Shown here: piece by piece, positions 26,184 through 37,307 of the stretch
Layout: every line of letters begins with the position of its first letter
Numbering within the stretch: position 1 is the stretch's first letter
Position numbers and translations under genes: made by a program
Source: Oleiagrimonas sp. C23AA
GTDB taxonomy: Bacteria; Pseudomonadota; Gammaproteobacteria; Xanthomonadales; Rhodanobacteraceae
Direction of reading: 5' to 3'
DNA length: 64,000 nucleotides
Assembly: GCF_011759385.1 (NCBI RefSeq)
Contig: NZ_JAARLY010000005.1
Span: 186,001-250,000 of the forward strand
The notes under the pieces: model-generated
What the model was told of the DNA's origin: nothing
What the model saw: the letters and a program-made list of their open reading frames with translations, nothing else
Databases searched by the model: none

Positions 26184-28055
26184 GTGAACCGGCGCTGGAA
26201 CATTTATCTGTGGTACGCCTTGGTAGTCCTTCTGATGTGGGTGGCGCTGCAGGGCCTGCTGACCGGCGGTGGCGAAGTGAAGTCCATCCCATTCAGCCAG
26301 TTCCGGCAGCAGTTGAAGGACGGCGAGATCGCCTCGGTCGAGATTGGCTCCGAGCGCATCGACGGCACCTACCGGAAAACCGACACCAACGGCCGGCCGT
26401 TGCGCTTTCGCACGGTGCCGGTGGACCCGGACATGGCCCGACTGCTCAGCTCGGCCAAGGTGACCTATTCAGCGCAACCAGATCAGGGCCAGCTGGGGCG
26501 GACGCTTGGCTGGCTGCTGCCGATGGCGATTTTCTTCGGCGTGTGGTTCTGGATGGCGCGGCGGCTGACCGGCGCCGGCAGTGGCGGCGGGCTGATGGCC
26601 GTAGGCAAGAGCAAGGCCAAGGTGTTCATGGAAAAGCGCATCGGCACCACGTTTGCCGATGTCGCCGGTGTCGACGAGGCCAAGGAGGAACTCAAGGAAA
26701 TCATCGCCTTTCTGCGTGATCCGGGCAGTTATGGCCGGCTCGGTGCGCATGTGCCCAAGGGCGTGCTGCTGGTGGGACCGCCAGGGACCGGCAAGACCCT
26801 GCTGGCACGGGCCGTGGCCGGTGAGGCCGGGGTGCCGTTCTTTTCCATCAGCGGCTCGGAATTTGTCGAGATGTTTGTCGGTGTCGGCGCGGCGCGGGTG
26901 CGCGATCTGTTCGAGCAGGCTCGCCAGCAGGCACCGTGCATCATTTTCATCGACGAGCTGGATGCGCTGGGACGGGCACGGGGGGCCTTTCTTCCCGGCG
27001 GAGGCCATGACGAGAAGGAGCAGACCCTCAATCAATTGCTGACCGAGCTGGATGGCTTCGACCCCAGCAGTGGCGTGGTGCTGCTGGGTGCCACCAACCG
27101 TCCAGAAATTCTGGATCCGGCACTGCTGCGCGCCGGACGCTTTGATCGCCAGATTCTGGTTGATCGTCCCGACAAGGCCGGCCGCGAGGCGATACTGCGC
27201 GTGCATCTGAAAAAGATCCATCTGGCCGATGGCGTGAAGATCGATGAGCTGGCCGCGCTGACGACCGGACTGACCGGCGCCGACCTTGCCAACCTGGCCA
27301 ATGAAGCGGCCCTGCTGGCGACCCGCCGTGGCGCCGAAGCCGTGACCATGGATGATCTGCAGTCGGCACTGGAACGCATCGTGGCCGGGCTTGAGAAGAA
27401 AAGCCGCGTGCTCAGTCCCCACGAGCGTCAGGTGGTGGCCCATCACGAGATTGGCCATGCGCTGGTGGCGATGGCCTTGCCCGGCGCCGATCCGGTGCAG
27501 AAGATTTCCATTATTCCGCGCGGCATCAGCGCGCTCGGCTACACCATTCAGCGTCCGACCGAGGACCGTTTCCTGATGGCGCGCGGTGAGCTGGTTGACC
27601 GCATGACGGTGCTGCTGGGCGGTCGTGCCGCCGAAACGCTGTGCTTTGACGAGGTCTCCACCGGCGCCGCCGACGATCTGGCCAAGGCCACCGAGATTGC
27701 ACGCAGCATGGTCACCCGGTTTGGCATGAGCGAAGACCTGGGCCAGGTCAGCTACGAAACGGATCCGGCGCCCATGCTGGGGCCAGCCACACCTGTTGAC
27801 TGGCGCCCTCGCAGCTACGCCGAATCCACCGCCGCCAGCATCGATCGCAGCGTACGTGACCTGATCGACCAGGCTTTCAGGCGCGCCCGGCAGATTCTTA
27901 CCGAACAGCGCCCGCTGCTTGAACGCGCCACCGCCCAGTTGCTACAGCACGAGACGCTGTCAGGCGATGACATTCAGGCGCTCAGGCGCGAGGCGTTGCC
28001 GGTACCCCAGCGTGGCGGTGCTGTCACCAGCACCACGCCGGCCGCGCGCCTTTAA
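26184..28055 (+). CDS. ftsH: ATP-dependent zinc metalloprotease FtsH, accessory paralogue
   Basis: 623 residues. Two N-terminal membrane helices ([20 protein letters not shown] and [21 protein letters not shown]) flank a periplasmic segment. The AAA+ domain has Walker [20 protein letters not shown], Walker [12 protein letters not shown], the pore motif [21 protein letters not shown] and the second region of homology [22 protein letters not shown]. The protease site is [10 protein letters not shown] (HExxH). Family length is normal. It starts with GTG at 26184. It looks like a second copy besides a housekeeping ftsH, as it is in a stress operon without the usual ftsJ/folP neighbours. It degrades membrane and misfolded proteins. 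Confidence 0.93.
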   Translation: MNRRWNIYLWYALVVLLMWVALQGLLTGGGEVKSIPFSQFRQQLKDGEIASVEIGSERIDGTYRKTDTNGRPLRFRTVPVDPDMARLLSSAKVTYSAQPDQGQLGRTLGWLLPMAIFFGVWFWMARRLTGAGSGGGLMAVGKSKAKVFMEKRIGTTFADVAGVDEAKEELKEIIAFLRDPGSYGRLGAHVPKGVLLVGPPGTGKTLLARAVAGEAGVPFFSISGSEFVEMFVGVGAARVRDLFEQARQQAPCIIFIDELDALGRARGAFLPGGGHDEKEQTLNQLLTELDGFDPSSGVVLLGATNRPEILDPALLRAGRFDRQILVDRPDKAGREAILRVHLKKIHLADGVKIDELAALTTGLTGADLANLANEAALLATRRGAEAVTMDDLQSALERIVAGLEKKSRVLSPHERQVVAHHEIGHALVAMALPGADPVQKISIIPRGISALGYTIQRPTEDRFLMARGELVDRMTVLLGGRAAETLCFDEVSTGAADDLAKATEIARSMVTRFGMSEDLGQVSYETDPAPMLGPATPVDWRPRSYAESTAASIDRSVRDLIDQAFRRARQILTEQRPLLERATAQLLQHETLSGDDIQALRREALPVPQRGGAVTSTTPAARL

Positions 28056-28112
28056 GCCCCTCGTCGACCGGCAGGCATCGCCGTCGCCACCGCCATCGCC
28101 GATGCGCGGCGC

Positions 28113-29726
28113 CTAGGAAGCCTGCCGCGAGGCCGTCTCGCGCCAGCGCGGCCGGGCCAGATGGCGGATCAGTGAAGGCAGATTCGGCCCACTTCCGGCC
28201 TGATCGCGCTCCATCAGCACCACGCCAAGCAGCTGTGCATACAGCTGCATGTAGGCCTGCGCCGGCGTACGCCAGCTGAAGTCAGCGTGCATGCCGCCAC
28301 GCTGCAGCGCCGACCAACTGTCCGGCTGTGCGTAAAAGGTGCCCAGACCGCGCTCGACAGCATCGACGAAGGCGGCGCCATTGGCCGCATCGAACACGAA
28401 GCCGGTCGCCCTGCCCGCACCCTGGCTGGTATCCACCACGCTGTCGGCCAGGCCACCCACGCGACGCACCACGGGCACCGTGCCATAGCGCATGGCGTAC
28501 ATCTGCGCCAGGCCGCAGGGCTCGAAGCGCGAGGGATGCAGCAACAGATCCGCACCGGCGTGCAGACGGTGCGCCAGGGCCTCGCTGTAGCCGATACGCA
28601 CCGCCACACGCCCCGGCCATTGCGCGGCCATCGCCATCAGGCCGCTCTCGATCTCGCGATCACCATTGCCGTGCAAAGCGAACTGCAGCCGCGAATGGCG
28701 CTGCAGCAGCACCGGCAGCTGCTGCAACACGATATCGGCCATCTTTTGCTGGGTGAGACGACTGACCGACACCGCCAGCGGTGCCATCGGATCAGGGTCC
28801 AGACCCAGCATGTCCTGCAGCACCCGCTTGCAGCCGCGTTTGCCACCCAGTTCGGTGGCGCGATACCGGAACGGCAGGTATGGATCGGCCTGCGGGTTCC
28901 ACAGCTGATCGTCGATGCCGTTGATGATGCCGTGCAGATCGTCGCGACGCGCGTTGAGCAGGCCCTCCATGCCAAAGCCGAACTCCGGCGTGCATAACTC
29001 GCGGGCGTAGGTGGGGCTGACCGTGGTCACCTTGTCGGCATAGCGGATGCCGGCCTTGAGAAATGACATCTGACCAAAAAACTCGATGCCCTCGGCACTG
29101 GCCAGATGTTCGGGCAACCCCAGTTTGGCCAAGGTGGCCAGCGGATAGTTGCCCTGGAAGGCGGCATTGTGAATGGTGAAAACGCTGCTTGGCCGTGGTC
29201 CGCCCCCCAGTTGCAGCAGCAGTGGCAACAAGCCGGTGTGCCAGTCGTGGCAATGCACTACATGCGGAACCCAGGCCAGCCCGCAGCGATTGAGCGCCAT
29301 GCGCGCCGCGGCATGGCAAAGCACGCCATAACGTCGCGCGTTGTCGGGCCAGTCGCGACCGTCAGGATCCCGGTACGGCGTGCCCGGGCGCCGGTACAGC
29401 GACGGACAGTCGACCAACCACGTCGGCAGCCCCGAATCGGGCATGTGGCCATGGATCAGACGTACGCGCGCGCCGGGCAACACCTCGCCCAGATCCACCA
29501 CGGGCCGCGGCGCCACCAGCTGATAGAGCGCATCGGGATAGGCCGGCATCATCAGCTGCACGTCCAGGCCTTGCGCACAAAGCGCCTGCGGCAGCGCCGC
29601 GCAGACATCGGCCAGCCCCCCGGTCTTGGCCAGCGGATAGATTTCCGAGGCGACGAAGAGCACGTGCACCGCGTGCGGGTCCAGCACGGTGGGTGCGTCG
29701 ACCGATGTTGAGACATTCGCAGACAT
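28113..29726 (-). CDS. glgA: glycogen synthase
   Basis: 537 residues, GT5 family, ADP-glucose-dependent. The N-terminal ADP-glucose site is HVLFVASEIYPLAKTGGLADVCAALP (KTGGL). The C-terminal GT-B half has the EPCGLAQMYAMRYGTVPVVRRVGGLADSV acid/base and nucleotide region. Catalytic features and length are normal. ATG at 29726 is preferred over a start 19 codons earlier. It is divergent from the short phosphorylase gene across one shared FNR-type box. It extends alpha-1,4-glucan chains, so synthesis and breakdown enzymes share one control point. No glgC for ADP-glucose production is in the window. Confidence 0.93.
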   Translation of the reverse strand: MSANVSTSVDAPTVLDPHAVHVLFVASEIYPLAKTGGLADVCAALPQALCAQGLDVQLMMPAYPDALYQLVAPRPVVDLGEVLPGARVRLIHGHMPDSGLPTWLVDCPSLYRRPGTPYRDPDGRDWPDNARRYGVLCHAAARMALNRCGLAWVPHVVHCHDWHTGLLPLLLQLGGGPRPSSVFTIHNAAFQGNYPLATLAKLGLPEHLASAEGIEFFGQMSFLKAGIRYADKVTTVSPTYARELCTPEFGFGMEGLLNARRDDLHGIINGIDDQLWNPQADPYLPFRYRATELGGKRGCKRVLQDMLGLDPDPMAPLAVSVSRLTQQKMADIVLQQLPVLLQRHSRLQFALHGNGDREIESGLMAMAAQWPGRVAVRIGYSEALAHRLHAGADLLLHPSRFEPCGLAQMYAMRYGTVPVVRRVGGLADSVVDTSQGAGRATGFVFDAANGAAFVDAVERGLGTFYAQPDSWSALQRGGMHADFSWRTPAQAYMQLYAQLLGVVLMERDQAGSGPNLPSLIRHLARPRWRETASRQAS

Positions 29727-29788
29727 GAGCGACCACTCGAAGAACGACAGCGACGTTCTCGACGCTATCGCCCGCGCCCACAAACACC

Positions 29789-29802
29789 TTGATCAATATC
29801 AA
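29789..29802. promoter_or_regulatory. FNR/FixK-type box shared by glgA and the glgP2-glgB-glgX operon
   Basis: TTGAT-CAAT-ATCAA, a perfect match, in the divergent gap, 63 bp from the glgA start and 89 bp from the phosphorylase start. CATGAT at 29827-29832 is a -10 candidate 24 bp to the right and GATAGC at 29769-29764 one to the left. The symmetric box could serve both. Confidence 0.78.
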
Positions 29803-29890
29803 CATTGCCGGAGCCGGCCAACGCACCATGATGAGCAGGCACCTGGCGGCAGTTCGCTGTCACCCGCCGTGCAATGAAGAGAACGCTTAC

Positions 29891-31666
29891 ATGTCCGAGC
29901 AAGTCAACCGCCCGGCCGCGCCCTACATCGGTTCGGAGGCCACCATCGGCCCGTATCTGGGGCACACGCGCGTGGCCTACTTTTCGATGGAGATCGCACT
30001 GCGCGCCGAGATCCACACCTACAGCGGCGGCCTGGGCGTGCTGGCCGGCGATACCGCCCGCGCCGCCGCCGACCTCTCACTGCCGATGGTGTTCGTGACC
30101 CTGGTCAGCCGGCAGGGCTACCTGCAGCAGGCCATTGACGAGGATGGTCGCCAGGTGGACCGTGCCGACCCCTGGAAGCCGGCCGACTACGCCACGCCGC
30201 TTCGGGCCAAGGTGGCCGTGATCATCGGCGGACGCGAGGTCTGGATCCGGCCCTGGCTGTATCCACTGGGCAGTGCCATCGGGCGCACCGTGCCGGTACT
30301 GCTGCTGGATACGGCTCTGCCGGAGAACCACGCCGACGACCAGACCATCACCGACACGCTTTATGGCGGCGACATGACCTACCGCTTCAAGCAGGAAGTG
30401 GTATTGGGCATTGGCGGCCTGCGCCTGTTGCAGGCGCTGGGATTCCACATCGACCGCTACCACATGAACGAAGGCCACGCGGCACTGCTTGCGCTGGACC
30501 TTTTGCGCCGTTATCCACGCCCGCTGGACCAAGTGGCGCCGGGCGAGTTGAAACTGGACGTGGCGGAGGTGCGCCAGGCCTGCGTGTTCACCACGCACAC
30601 GCCCATCGAGGCCGGCCACGACACCTTTTCCTACGAGCTGGTCGGACACCTTCTGCAAGGTTATATCGAGCTCGATCAGGTGCGTCAGCTGGCCGGCTCG
30701 GATCAGCTGAATATGACCCGGCTGGCGCTGAACCTGAGCGGCTACATCAATGGCGTGGCGGTACGTCATGCCGAGGTCACCACGCGCATGTTCCCCGGCT
30801 ACGACATTCGCGCCATCACCAACGGCGTGCATGCGCCGCAGTGGGCGCACCCGGCGTTCGCCGAGGTGTTCAATCGCCATTCGCTGAAGTGGGGCTATTC
30901 GCCCGAAGTCATGCAGCGCTTCGATCAATTGCCCGATGACCTGGTCTGGCAGGCGCACCAGCAGGCCAAGGGGCACCTGCTGGAGCTGGTGCAGCGCGTA
31001 TCGCGGCAGAAGCTGGCCCTGGACGTACCTATCCTGGGCTTCGCACGCCGCTTCACCGCCTACAAGCGTCCCGAGCTGATCTTCTCTGATCTGGCGCGAC
31101 TGCAGGCCATCCACGCACGCTATCCCTTTCAGCTGGTACTGGCCGGCAAGGCGCATCCCAATGATCAGCCCGCCAAGGAACTGATCCATTCCATCCACAG
31201 CATGATCCGCGCGCTGGCGCCGGAAATACGCATGGCGTTCCTGCCCAACTATGACCTCAGCATCGCCCGTACGGTGATCGCCGGCGCCGATGTATGGGTC
31301 AACACGCCGGAGCCACCCATGGAAGCCTCGGGCACCAGCGGCATGAAGGCCGGGCTCAATGGCGTACTCAACCTCAGCGTGCTCGACGGCTGGTGGATCG
31401 AGGCCCATATCGAGGGCGTGACCGGCTGGTCGATCGGCAATCACGCCGGCGCCAGCGCCGATGCGCTTTACGACAAGCTGGAACGGGCCGTGCTGCCGAT
31501 GTACTACCAGGATCGCCCGCGCTGGATCTGGATGATGAAGCAGGCGATCAGCAAGATCGGCAGTACCTTCAATGCCCATCGCATGATGCGCCGCTATGCC
31601 GCCGAAGCCTATATCGCGCGCCGTCCGTCCTGGGAAGTATCTACGCATGCGCCGCCGCCCTTCTGA
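29891..31666 (+). CDS. alpha-glucan phosphorylase, short form
   Basis: 591 residues from ATG at 29891 (AGAG upstream). It begins with the catalytic part directly ([29 protein letters not shown]). Glucan and phosphate elements include [28 protein letters not shown] and [11 protein letters not shown]. The PLP lysine is in [14 protein letters not shown]. The DUF3417 domain and C-terminal extension of the long paralogue are missing. It is first in a rightward operon with glgB (20-bp overlap) and glgX. Presumed role: phosphorolysis of glycogen to glucose-1-phosphate. It may favour maltodextrin, as short relatives do, which I cannot test from sequence. Confidence 0.9.
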   Translation: MSEQVNRPAAPYIGSEATIGPYLGHTRVAYFSMEIALRAEIHTYSGGLGVLAGDTARAAADLSLPMVFVTLVSRQGYLQQAIDEDGRQVDRADPWKPADYATPLRAKVAVIIGGREVWIRPWLYPLGSAIGRTVPVLLLDTALPENHADDQTITDTLYGGDMTYRFKQEVVLGIGGLRLLQALGFHIDRYHMNEGHAALLALDLLRRYPRPLDQVAPGELKLDVAEVRQACVFTTHTPIEAGHDTFSYELVGHLLQGYIELDQVRQLAGSDQLNMTRLALNLSGYINGVAVRHAEVTTRMFPGYDIRAITNGVHAPQWAHPAFAEVFNRHSLKWGYSPEVMQRFDQLPDDLVWQAHQQAKGHLLELVQRVSRQKLALDVPILGFARRFTAYKRPELIFSDLARLQAIHARYPFQLVLAGKAHPNDQPAKELIHSIHSMIRALAPEIRMAFLPNYDLSIARTVIAGADVWVNTPEPPMEASGTSGMKAGLNGVLNLSVLDGWWIEAHIEGVTGWSIGNHAGASADALYDKLERAVLPMYYQDRPRWIWMMKQAISKIGSTFNAHRMMRRYAAEAYIARRPSWEVSTHAPPPF

Positions 31667-33869
31667 TCCGCCGGCCATCGATCCGGCCGATCTCGAACGG
31701 CTGCTGACGGCCACGCACAGCGATCCGTTTGCCGTGCTGGGCATGCACGTGCGGCCCGGATCGCCACAGGTGGTGGTGCGCTGCATACGACCGGGCGCGC
31801 GCACTGTGGAAGTGATCGAGCGCGACACCGGCAAGTCCCGCGGGGCGCTGCGACGCGTGCGCGACGATGTCTTCGCCGGCGCTCTGGCGGCACCGGAGGG
31901 CCGTTTTCCCTACCGGCTGCGCGTGGACGACGGCGAGGTGATCCGGGATCTGGAAGACGCCTACGCTTTCGCTCCCCTGCTCGGCGAGCTGGACTGCTAT
32001 CTGCTGGCCGAAGGTCGGCACTGGCACGCGGCCAGCCGGCTGGGTGCGCATCCAGGGCGTCTGGATCGTGTCGACGGGGTGAGCTTCGTGGTCTGGGCGC
32101 CCAACGCCCAACGGGTCAGCGTGGTGGGCACCTTCAACGCCTGGGATGGCCACGTGCATCCGATGCGGCTACGCCCCGAATGCGGCATGTGGGAATTGTT
32201 CATTCCCGACGTGGCGCTGGGCGCCCTGTACAAGTACGAACTTCGAACCGCCGATGGCCAGGTCATACTGAAATCCGATCCGTGGGCGTTCGCCTGCGAG
32301 TTGCCCCCGGCGACTGCCTCCCGCGTCTGGGCCGATCTGGCAGAAGAATGGCACGATGCCGACTGGATGCGCTCGCGACAGCAGCGTCAGTCGACACAGG
32401 CCCCGCTGGCCATTTACGAGGTGCACGTCGGCTCCTGGCGGCGCCACCCGGACGGGCACCAGTATCAGTTCGACGAACTGGCCGATGCGCTGATTCCCTA
32501 CGTGCTGGAGATGGGCTTCACGCATATCGAGCTGCTGCCGGTAAACGAGCACCCGTTCACCGGCTCTTGGGGCTACCAGCCCACCGGCCTGCTGGCACCC
32601 AGCGCACGCTGGGGCGCTCCGGATGCGTTCCGGCGTTTTGTCGATCGCTGCCACGTCGCCGGCATCGGCGTGTTGCTGGACTGGGTGCCGGCGCATTTCC
32701 CCGCCGATGAACACGGCCTGGCGCGCTTTGATGGCACTTGCCTTTACGAGCATGCCGATCCACGAATGGGCTATCACCAGGGCTGGGGCACGCTGGTCTA
32801 CAACTTCGGTCGCCACGAGGTGGCCAACTTCCTCATCGCCGGGGCGCTGCACTGGCTACGCCACTACCACCTGGACGGCCTGCGCGTGGATGCCGTGGCC
32901 TCGATGCTCTATCTGGACTATGACCGCGCGCAAGGGGAATGGATCAGCAACCGCCACGGTGGGCGCGAAAACCTGGATGCGGTGGATTTCCTGCGCCGGT
33001 TCAACGATGTGCTGCGCGAACAGGCCCCTGACGGGGTGATCACCATCGCCGAGGAATCCACTGCATGGCCCGGCGTGACCCGGCCGACCCATCTGGGCGG
33101 GCTGGGTTTCGACTACAAATGGAACATGGGCTGGATGAACGACACGCTTGGCTACATGCGCCACGACCCGGTACACCGGCGTTTTCATCACGACCAGCTG
33201 ACCTTCGGCCTGCTGTACGCCTACAGCGAGCAGTTCATCCTGCCGGTGTCTCACGACGAGGTGGTCCACGGCAAGGGCTCGCTGCAAGGCCGCATGCCCG
33301 GCGACATGTGGCAGCGTATGGCCAACGTGCGCCTCTACCTGGCCTTCCAGTACACCCAGCCCGGACGCAAGTTATTGTTCATGGGCAGCGAGTTTGCCCA
33401 GGACGGCGAATGGAATCATGACGCCGAGCTGGACTGGGCGTGCCTGCAGTGGGCCGATCACGCCGGCGTGCAGCAGCTGGTGCGCGATCTCAACCGGCTG
33501 TATCGCGAACGCCCTGCCCTGTACCTGCATGATGGCGATGGACGGGGTTTTGCCTGGATCGATTGCAGCGACCACGAACAGAGCGTGCTGGCCTACCGCC
33601 GCCTCGACGACCAGTCCTGCAAATCCCTGGTGGTGGTATGCAACTTTACCCCGGTGCCACGCACGGACTACCGCATCGGCGCGGTGTCCTGTGGCCGCTA
33701 TCGGGAGATTCTCAACACCGATGCCAGCGACTACGGCGGCAGCGGCATGGGCAACCTCGGCGGCGTCGATGCCCAACCGCAACCTGCGCATGGCCTGCCC
33801 TGCTCGCTGGTGCTGACGCTGCCACCGCTGGCCTGTGTGGTGTTCGAGGCGCCTGCGGAGTCCACGTGA
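31647..33869 (+). CDS. glgB: 1,4-alpha-glucan branching enzyme
   Basis: 740 residues of GH13. An N-terminal CBM48-like domain ([21 protein letters not shown]) precedes the catalytic barrel. The four conserved GH13 regions are visible: [31 protein letters not shown] (nucleophile Asp), [12 protein letters not shown] (acid/base Glu) and [16 protein letters not shown]. Length is typical of proteobacterial GlgB. The start ATG at 31647 has GGGAAG 9-14 bases upstream and lies inside the end of the phosphorylase gene. Its own stop overlaps the start of glgX. It introduces alpha-1,6 branches into glycogen. Confidence 0.93.
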   Translation: MRRRPSDPPAIDPADLERLLTATHSDPFAVLGMHVRPGSPQVVVRCIRPGARTVEVIERDTGKSRGALRRVRDDVFAGALAAPEGRFPYRLRVDDGEVIRDLEDAYAFAPLLGELDCYLLAEGRHWHAASRLGAHPGRLDRVDGVSFVVWAPNAQRVSVVGTFNAWDGHVHPMRLRPECGMWELFIPDVALGALYKYELRTADGQVILKSDPWAFACELPPATASRVWADLAEEWHDADWMRSRQQRQSTQAPLAIYEVHVGSWRRHPDGHQYQFDELADALIPYVLEMGFTHIELLPVNEHPFTGSWGYQPTGLLAPSARWGAPDAFRRFVDRCHVAGIGVLLDWVPAHFPADEHGLARFDGTCLYEHADPRMGYHQGWGTLVYNFGRHEVANFLIAGALHWLRHYHLDGLRVDAVASMLYLDYDRAQGEWISNRHGGRENLDAVDFLRRFNDVLREQAPDGVITIAEESTAWPGVTRPTHLGGLGFDYKWNMGWMNDTLGYMRHDPVHRRFHHDQLTFGLLYAYSEQFILPVSHDEVVHGKGSLQGRMPGDMWQRMANVRLYLAFQYTQPGRKLLFMGSEFAQDGEWNHDAELDWACLQWADHAGVQQLVRDLNRLYRERPALYLHDGDGRGFAWIDCSDHEQSVLAYRRLDDQSCKSLVVVCNFTPVPRTDYRIGAVSCGRYREILNTDASDYGGSGMGNLGGVDAQPQPAHGLPCSLVLTLPPLACVVFEAPAEST

Positions 33870-35977
33870 AGACCCCCGCACTGACCGGTGGCCTCGGTGA
33901 CAGCGTGCGCCCGGGTGTCGAGCCGCTGGACGATGGCCTGCGTTTCGGCGTGGTGTCACGTCACGCCGAGCGCATTGAGCTATGCCTTTTCGATGCGCAA
34001 AGTGGCCGGGAAACGGCGCGCCTGCCCATGCCAGAGCGCGAGGGGGATCTCTGGTACGGCTATCTGGCCGATGCAGGTCCCGGCCTTCTCTACGGCTATC
34101 GCGCGTATGGTCCGTACCAACCGGGGCGCGGACATCGGTTCAATCCGCACAAGCTGTTGATCGATCCCCACGCCACCGCACTTGAAGGACGCTTTGTCTG
34201 GAACCCGGCCGTGTTCGGCTACCAGGACAGGCACTGCAACGACGCCGATGCCATCGACAGCCGCGACAGCGCCCCTTTCGTGCCGCGCTGCCGAGTCTCC
34301 CCATTCAGCGCCGAACCATCACGTACGCCACGACCCGGGGTGCCATGGGCCGACACCGTGATCTACGAACTGCACGCGCGTGGATACACCATGCGCCATC
34401 CGCAGGTACCCACGCCCCTGCGCGGCAAGCTCGAAGCACTGGCGCTGCCGGTCGTCACCGACTATCTGCGCGGACTGGGTATCACCACGCTGGAACTGCT
34501 GCCGCTGGCCGCCTTCATCGACGAGCAGCGGCTGGTTAGCCAGGGGCTGCGCAACTACTGGGGCTACAATCCATTGGCACCGCTGGCCTTGCATGCCCCC
34601 TATCTGGCCGGCACGGGACCTGCGAGCTTCGCGGCAGTGCTCGATCGCCTGCATGAGGCGGGACTGGAGCTGATTGTCGACGTGGTGTTCAACCACACCG
34701 CCGAAAGCGATGCCTACGGACCCACGCTGACGCTGCGCGGGCTGGACAACGCGTTGTACTACCGGCTCGATCCAGACCACCCTGAAAGCTACGTCAACTA
34801 CTCCGGCTGCGGAAACACGCTGGACCTGTCGCAACCGGCGGTACTGGAGTGGGTGCTTGCCGCACTGCGCTACTGGGCCAGGCTGGGCGTGGATGGCTTT
34901 CGCCTGGATCTGGCATCAGCGTTGATGCGTGATCGTAGCGGGCGTTTCCAGACCCACGCGCCGCTGTTCGATGCCATTGGCAAGGACGAGCTGCTGCGCC
35001 CACTGAAGTGGATTGCCGAGCCCTGGGACTTGGGTCCGGGTGGGCAGGCACTGGGCCGGTTTCCCGCGCCGGTGGCGCAGTGGAACGACCGCTTTCGTGA
35101 CAGCGCCCGCCGGTTCTGGCGCGGCGACCCGCACACCACCGGCGAATGGGCGACGCGCCTGTCCGGATCGGCCGACCTGTTCGCGATGGCGCGAACACCA
35201 CTGGCCGGCATTAACCTGATCACGTCGCATGATGGCTTCACGCTGGCCGACCTGACCGCCTACCAACACAAGCACAACTGGGCCAACGGCGAGCAAAACC
35301 GCGATGGCCACGAACCCAACTGGAGCAGCCACGGCGGCGTCGAAGGCGACACCGCCGATCCCGGCATTGGCATCTTGCGACGCCGGCGCCGCCGCGCCCT
35401 GCTGGGCAGTGTACTGCTGGCACGCGGGGTGCCGATGCTACTGGCCGGCGATGAGCTCTCTCACACCCAGGACGGCAACAACAACGCCTACTGCCAGGAC
35501 AATCGGCTGACATGGATCGACTGGTCGGCACGTGGCGATACCCGACGCGACCTGCGCGGCTTCGTGACGCGGGCGCTGAGCCTGCGCCGCCGTTTCGCTG
35601 CCCTGCACGGCAGCGGCTTCTTCACCGGGCAGATCGACGACAGTGGTGCGCGGGACATCCTCTGGCTACGCACCGATGGACGCCCGTTTTCGCGCCAGGA
35701 CTGGGATCGCCACGCCGACATGGCATTGATGGCCCTGATCTGCGACAAACAGGCAAGCGACGCTGCCGAAAGCTGGATCTGGCTGATCATGCAGCCCGGC
35801 ACCGACACGCGCGCAGTCCAGGTGCCACCCAGCCCGGGCGGTGGCGCCTGGGTCTGCGTGCTGGACAGCACCCGGGAAACGGTCGCCGATGAGTTTCCTG
35901 TGTATGTCACCGGCCAGTCCATGGTGCTTCCCGGCATCGCGCTACGCGTGCTGGTCTCGCCTGCCTGCAGGCTTTGA
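33866..35977 (+). CDS. glgX: glycogen debranching enzyme
   Basis: 703 residues, GH13 isoamylase type. CBM48 start: PLDDGLRFGVVSRHAERIELCLFD. Conserved regions: ELIVDVVFNHTAESD, VDGFRLDLASALMRD (nucleophile Asp), LKWIAEPWDLGPGG (acid/base Glu) and LITSHDGFTLADLTAYQHKHNWANGE. GlgX trims short phosphorylase-limit branches, completing glycogen breakdown. The start is GTG at 33866, overlapping the glgB stop (GTGA), so translation is coupled. It is last in the operon. Confidence 0.92.
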   Translation: MKTPALTGGLGDSVRPGVEPLDDGLRFGVVSRHAERIELCLFDAQSGRETARLPMPEREGDLWYGYLADAGPGLLYGYRAYGPYQPGRGHRFNPHKLLIDPHATALEGRFVWNPAVFGYQDRHCNDADAIDSRDSAPFVPRCRVSPFSAEPSRTPRPGVPWADTVIYELHARGYTMRHPQVPTPLRGKLEALALPVVTDYLRGLGITTLELLPLAAFIDEQRLVSQGLRNYWGYNPLAPLALHAPYLAGTGPASFAAVLDRLHEAGLELIVDVVFNHTAESDAYGPTLTLRGLDNALYYRLDPDHPESYVNYSGCGNTLDLSQPAVLEWVLAALRYWARLGVDGFRLDLASALMRDRSGRFQTHAPLFDAIGKDELLRPLKWIAEPWDLGPGGQALGRFPAPVAQWNDRFRDSARRFWRGDPHTTGEWATRLSGSADLFAMARTPLAGINLITSHDGFTLADLTAYQHKHNWANGEQNRDGHEPNWSSHGGVEGDTADPGIGILRRRRRRALLGSVLLARGVPMLLAGDELSHTQDGNNNAYCQDNRLTWIDWSARGDTRRDLRGFVTRALSLRRRFAALHGSGFFTGQIDDSGARDILWLRTDGRPFSRQDWDRHADMALMALICDKQASDAAESWIWLIMQPGTDTRAVQVPPSPGGGAWVCVLDSTRETVADEFPVYVTGQSMVLPGIALRVLVSPACRL

Positions 35978-36079
35978 TGCGACAACGACAACCCGGCCTT
36001 CGGACCGAGCGACCTGCGGCAAGGCCGAGGCGCGGCCAGCCGACGCCACTGACAACGAGTGGCGCCGGCCCCGCCTGGT

Positions 36080-36526
36080 TCAACGAATATCGATACGGCG
36101 CGAGCGCGATGTGGCCTTCTTGGGCAGCATCAATTGCAGGGTGCCGTTCTCGTAGTGGGCCTCGGTGTGCTCTTCGTCCACGTCACTGGGCAGGGTGAAG
36201 CTTCGATACGACTTGCCGTAGTAGCGTTCCGTGAGTACTTCTTCCTCGTCCTTTTTCTTCTCGCGCTGACGCTTGGTCTCGACGGTAATGGTGACGCGAT
36301 TGCCATCGACGGCGACGTCGATGTCCTCCTTGCGCACGCCCGGGGTTTCCACCGAGACCAAGTACGCCTTGTCGCTTTCGGTGACATCCATGCGCAGTTC
36401 GGGCGCCAGGTCACGTTCGTACTTCCAGGGACGCGCACCGAGGTTGCGGAACATGTCCTCGAAATCGCTGTTCAAGTCCACGCGTGACAGTGAGCGCAGC
36501 GGGTTCCAGAGTGATGGGATGGCCAT
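36080..36526 (-). CDS. small heat-shock protein, Hsp20 family
   Basis: 148 residues: a short N-terminal arm (MAIPSLWNPLRSLSRVDLN), the alpha-crystallin domain (DVTESDKAYLVSVETPGVRKEDIDVAVDGNRVTITV, then YYGKSYRSFTLPSDV and AHYENGTLQLMLPKKA), and a C-terminal SRRIDIR tail. The domain ends with the G.L.L.LPK pattern of sHSPs. It is an ATP-independent chaperone holding unfolding proteins. AAAGGAG precedes the ATG. A perfect FNR-type box lies 112 bp upstream, divergent from the host-attachment-family gene. No sigma-32 promoter was recognised. Confidence 0.9.
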   Translation of the reverse strand: MAIPSLWNPLRSLSRVDLNSDFEDMFRNLGARPWKYERDLAPELRMDVTESDKAYLVSVETPGVRKEDIDVAVDGNRVTITVETKRQREKKKDEEEVLTERYYGKSYRSFTLPSDVDEEHTEAHYENGTLQLMLPKKATSRSRRIDIR

Positions 36527-36637
36527 GGCCGGTCTCCTTTGCAGTGAGGGAACTTGGGAACACCAGCGGCGTGACGGCACTGACTGCCCGACACGCCTCT
36601 CAAGGTGCTATCTAGCGTCCTGCCTGCATCGGCAATG

Positions 36638-36651
36638 TTGATGCACATCAA
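36638..36651. promoter_or_regulatory. FNR/FixK-type box between hsp20 and the host-attachment-family gene
   Basis: TTGAT-GCAC-ATCAA, a perfect match, extending to arms ATGTTGAT/ATCAACAT. For the rightward gene, TATGCT at 36673-36678 is a -10 element 21 bp after the box. Confidence 0.75.
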
Positions 36652-36784
36652 CATGTTCTGCGTACGGCTGCGTATGCTGTTGTCCATGGCGAACCGGGGG
36701 TATCAAGGCTGGGATGCATCGGGCGCTGGCCGCCGACGGACGTCGGCGGCAGCGATCTTCAACACTCAGTCCAGGAAGCGATCG

Positions 36785-37231
36785 ATGAAGACCTGGGTGC
36801 TTGTGGCCAGTCGCGTGCGGGCCCGCCTGCTGGAGTTCGACGAGCAGCAGCGCGACATCACCGAAATCGGCGATTTCCTCAATCCCGATGGGCGTATCGG
36901 GCAAAGCTCACGAGGAGAAAATCGCCCGCCGCGCACCATTGACAGCACGGGGGCGGCCCGCCACGCCATCGAGCCGCATACCGAGCCCGCGGTCAAGCTC
37001 GCCGACCGCTTTGCACACCAACTGGTCTCGGTGCTGGAGGACGGACGCGTGCATCATCACTTCCAGCATCTGGTGCTGATCGCCACGCCGCGTTTCCTGG
37101 GCCGGCTTCGCCAGTGCATGCAGCCTCCGCTCCGGGCTCAACTGGTCCACGAGATCAATCGGGACATGACACGAGACACCATTGACGTCATCCAGGCACT
37201 GATCAGCAGGCCATCGGCTGACCTGGACTGA
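36785..37231 (+). CDS. host attachment protein family (COG5622)
   Basis: 148 residues. It starts MKTWVLVASRVRARLLEFD, the family's conserved N-terminal strand, and continues with ARHAIEPHTEPAVKLADRFAHQL (the basic and acidic helix with HxEP) and a C-terminal VHEINRDMTRDTIDVIQAL helix. The family was described from Agrobacterium genes needed for plant attachment, but in many proteobacteria it lies in Hsp20/stress clusters under FNR-type control, so the name may mislead. AGGA precedes ATG at 36785. The biochemical role is unknown. Confidence 0.8.
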   Translation: MKTWVLVASRVRARLLEFDEQQRDITEIGDFLNPDGRIGQSSRGENRPPRTIDSTGAARHAIEPHTEPAVKLADRFAHQLVSVLEDGRVHHHFQHLVLIATPRFLGRLRQCMQPPLRAQLVHEINRDMTRDTIDVIQALISRPSADLD

Positions 37232-37307
37232 GTACCTCCATGGGCCGTCGCCGTCTTATGCAGGGAATGGCATCATCGAAACGGAGACCGATGGAGGCGC
37301 CGGCACG

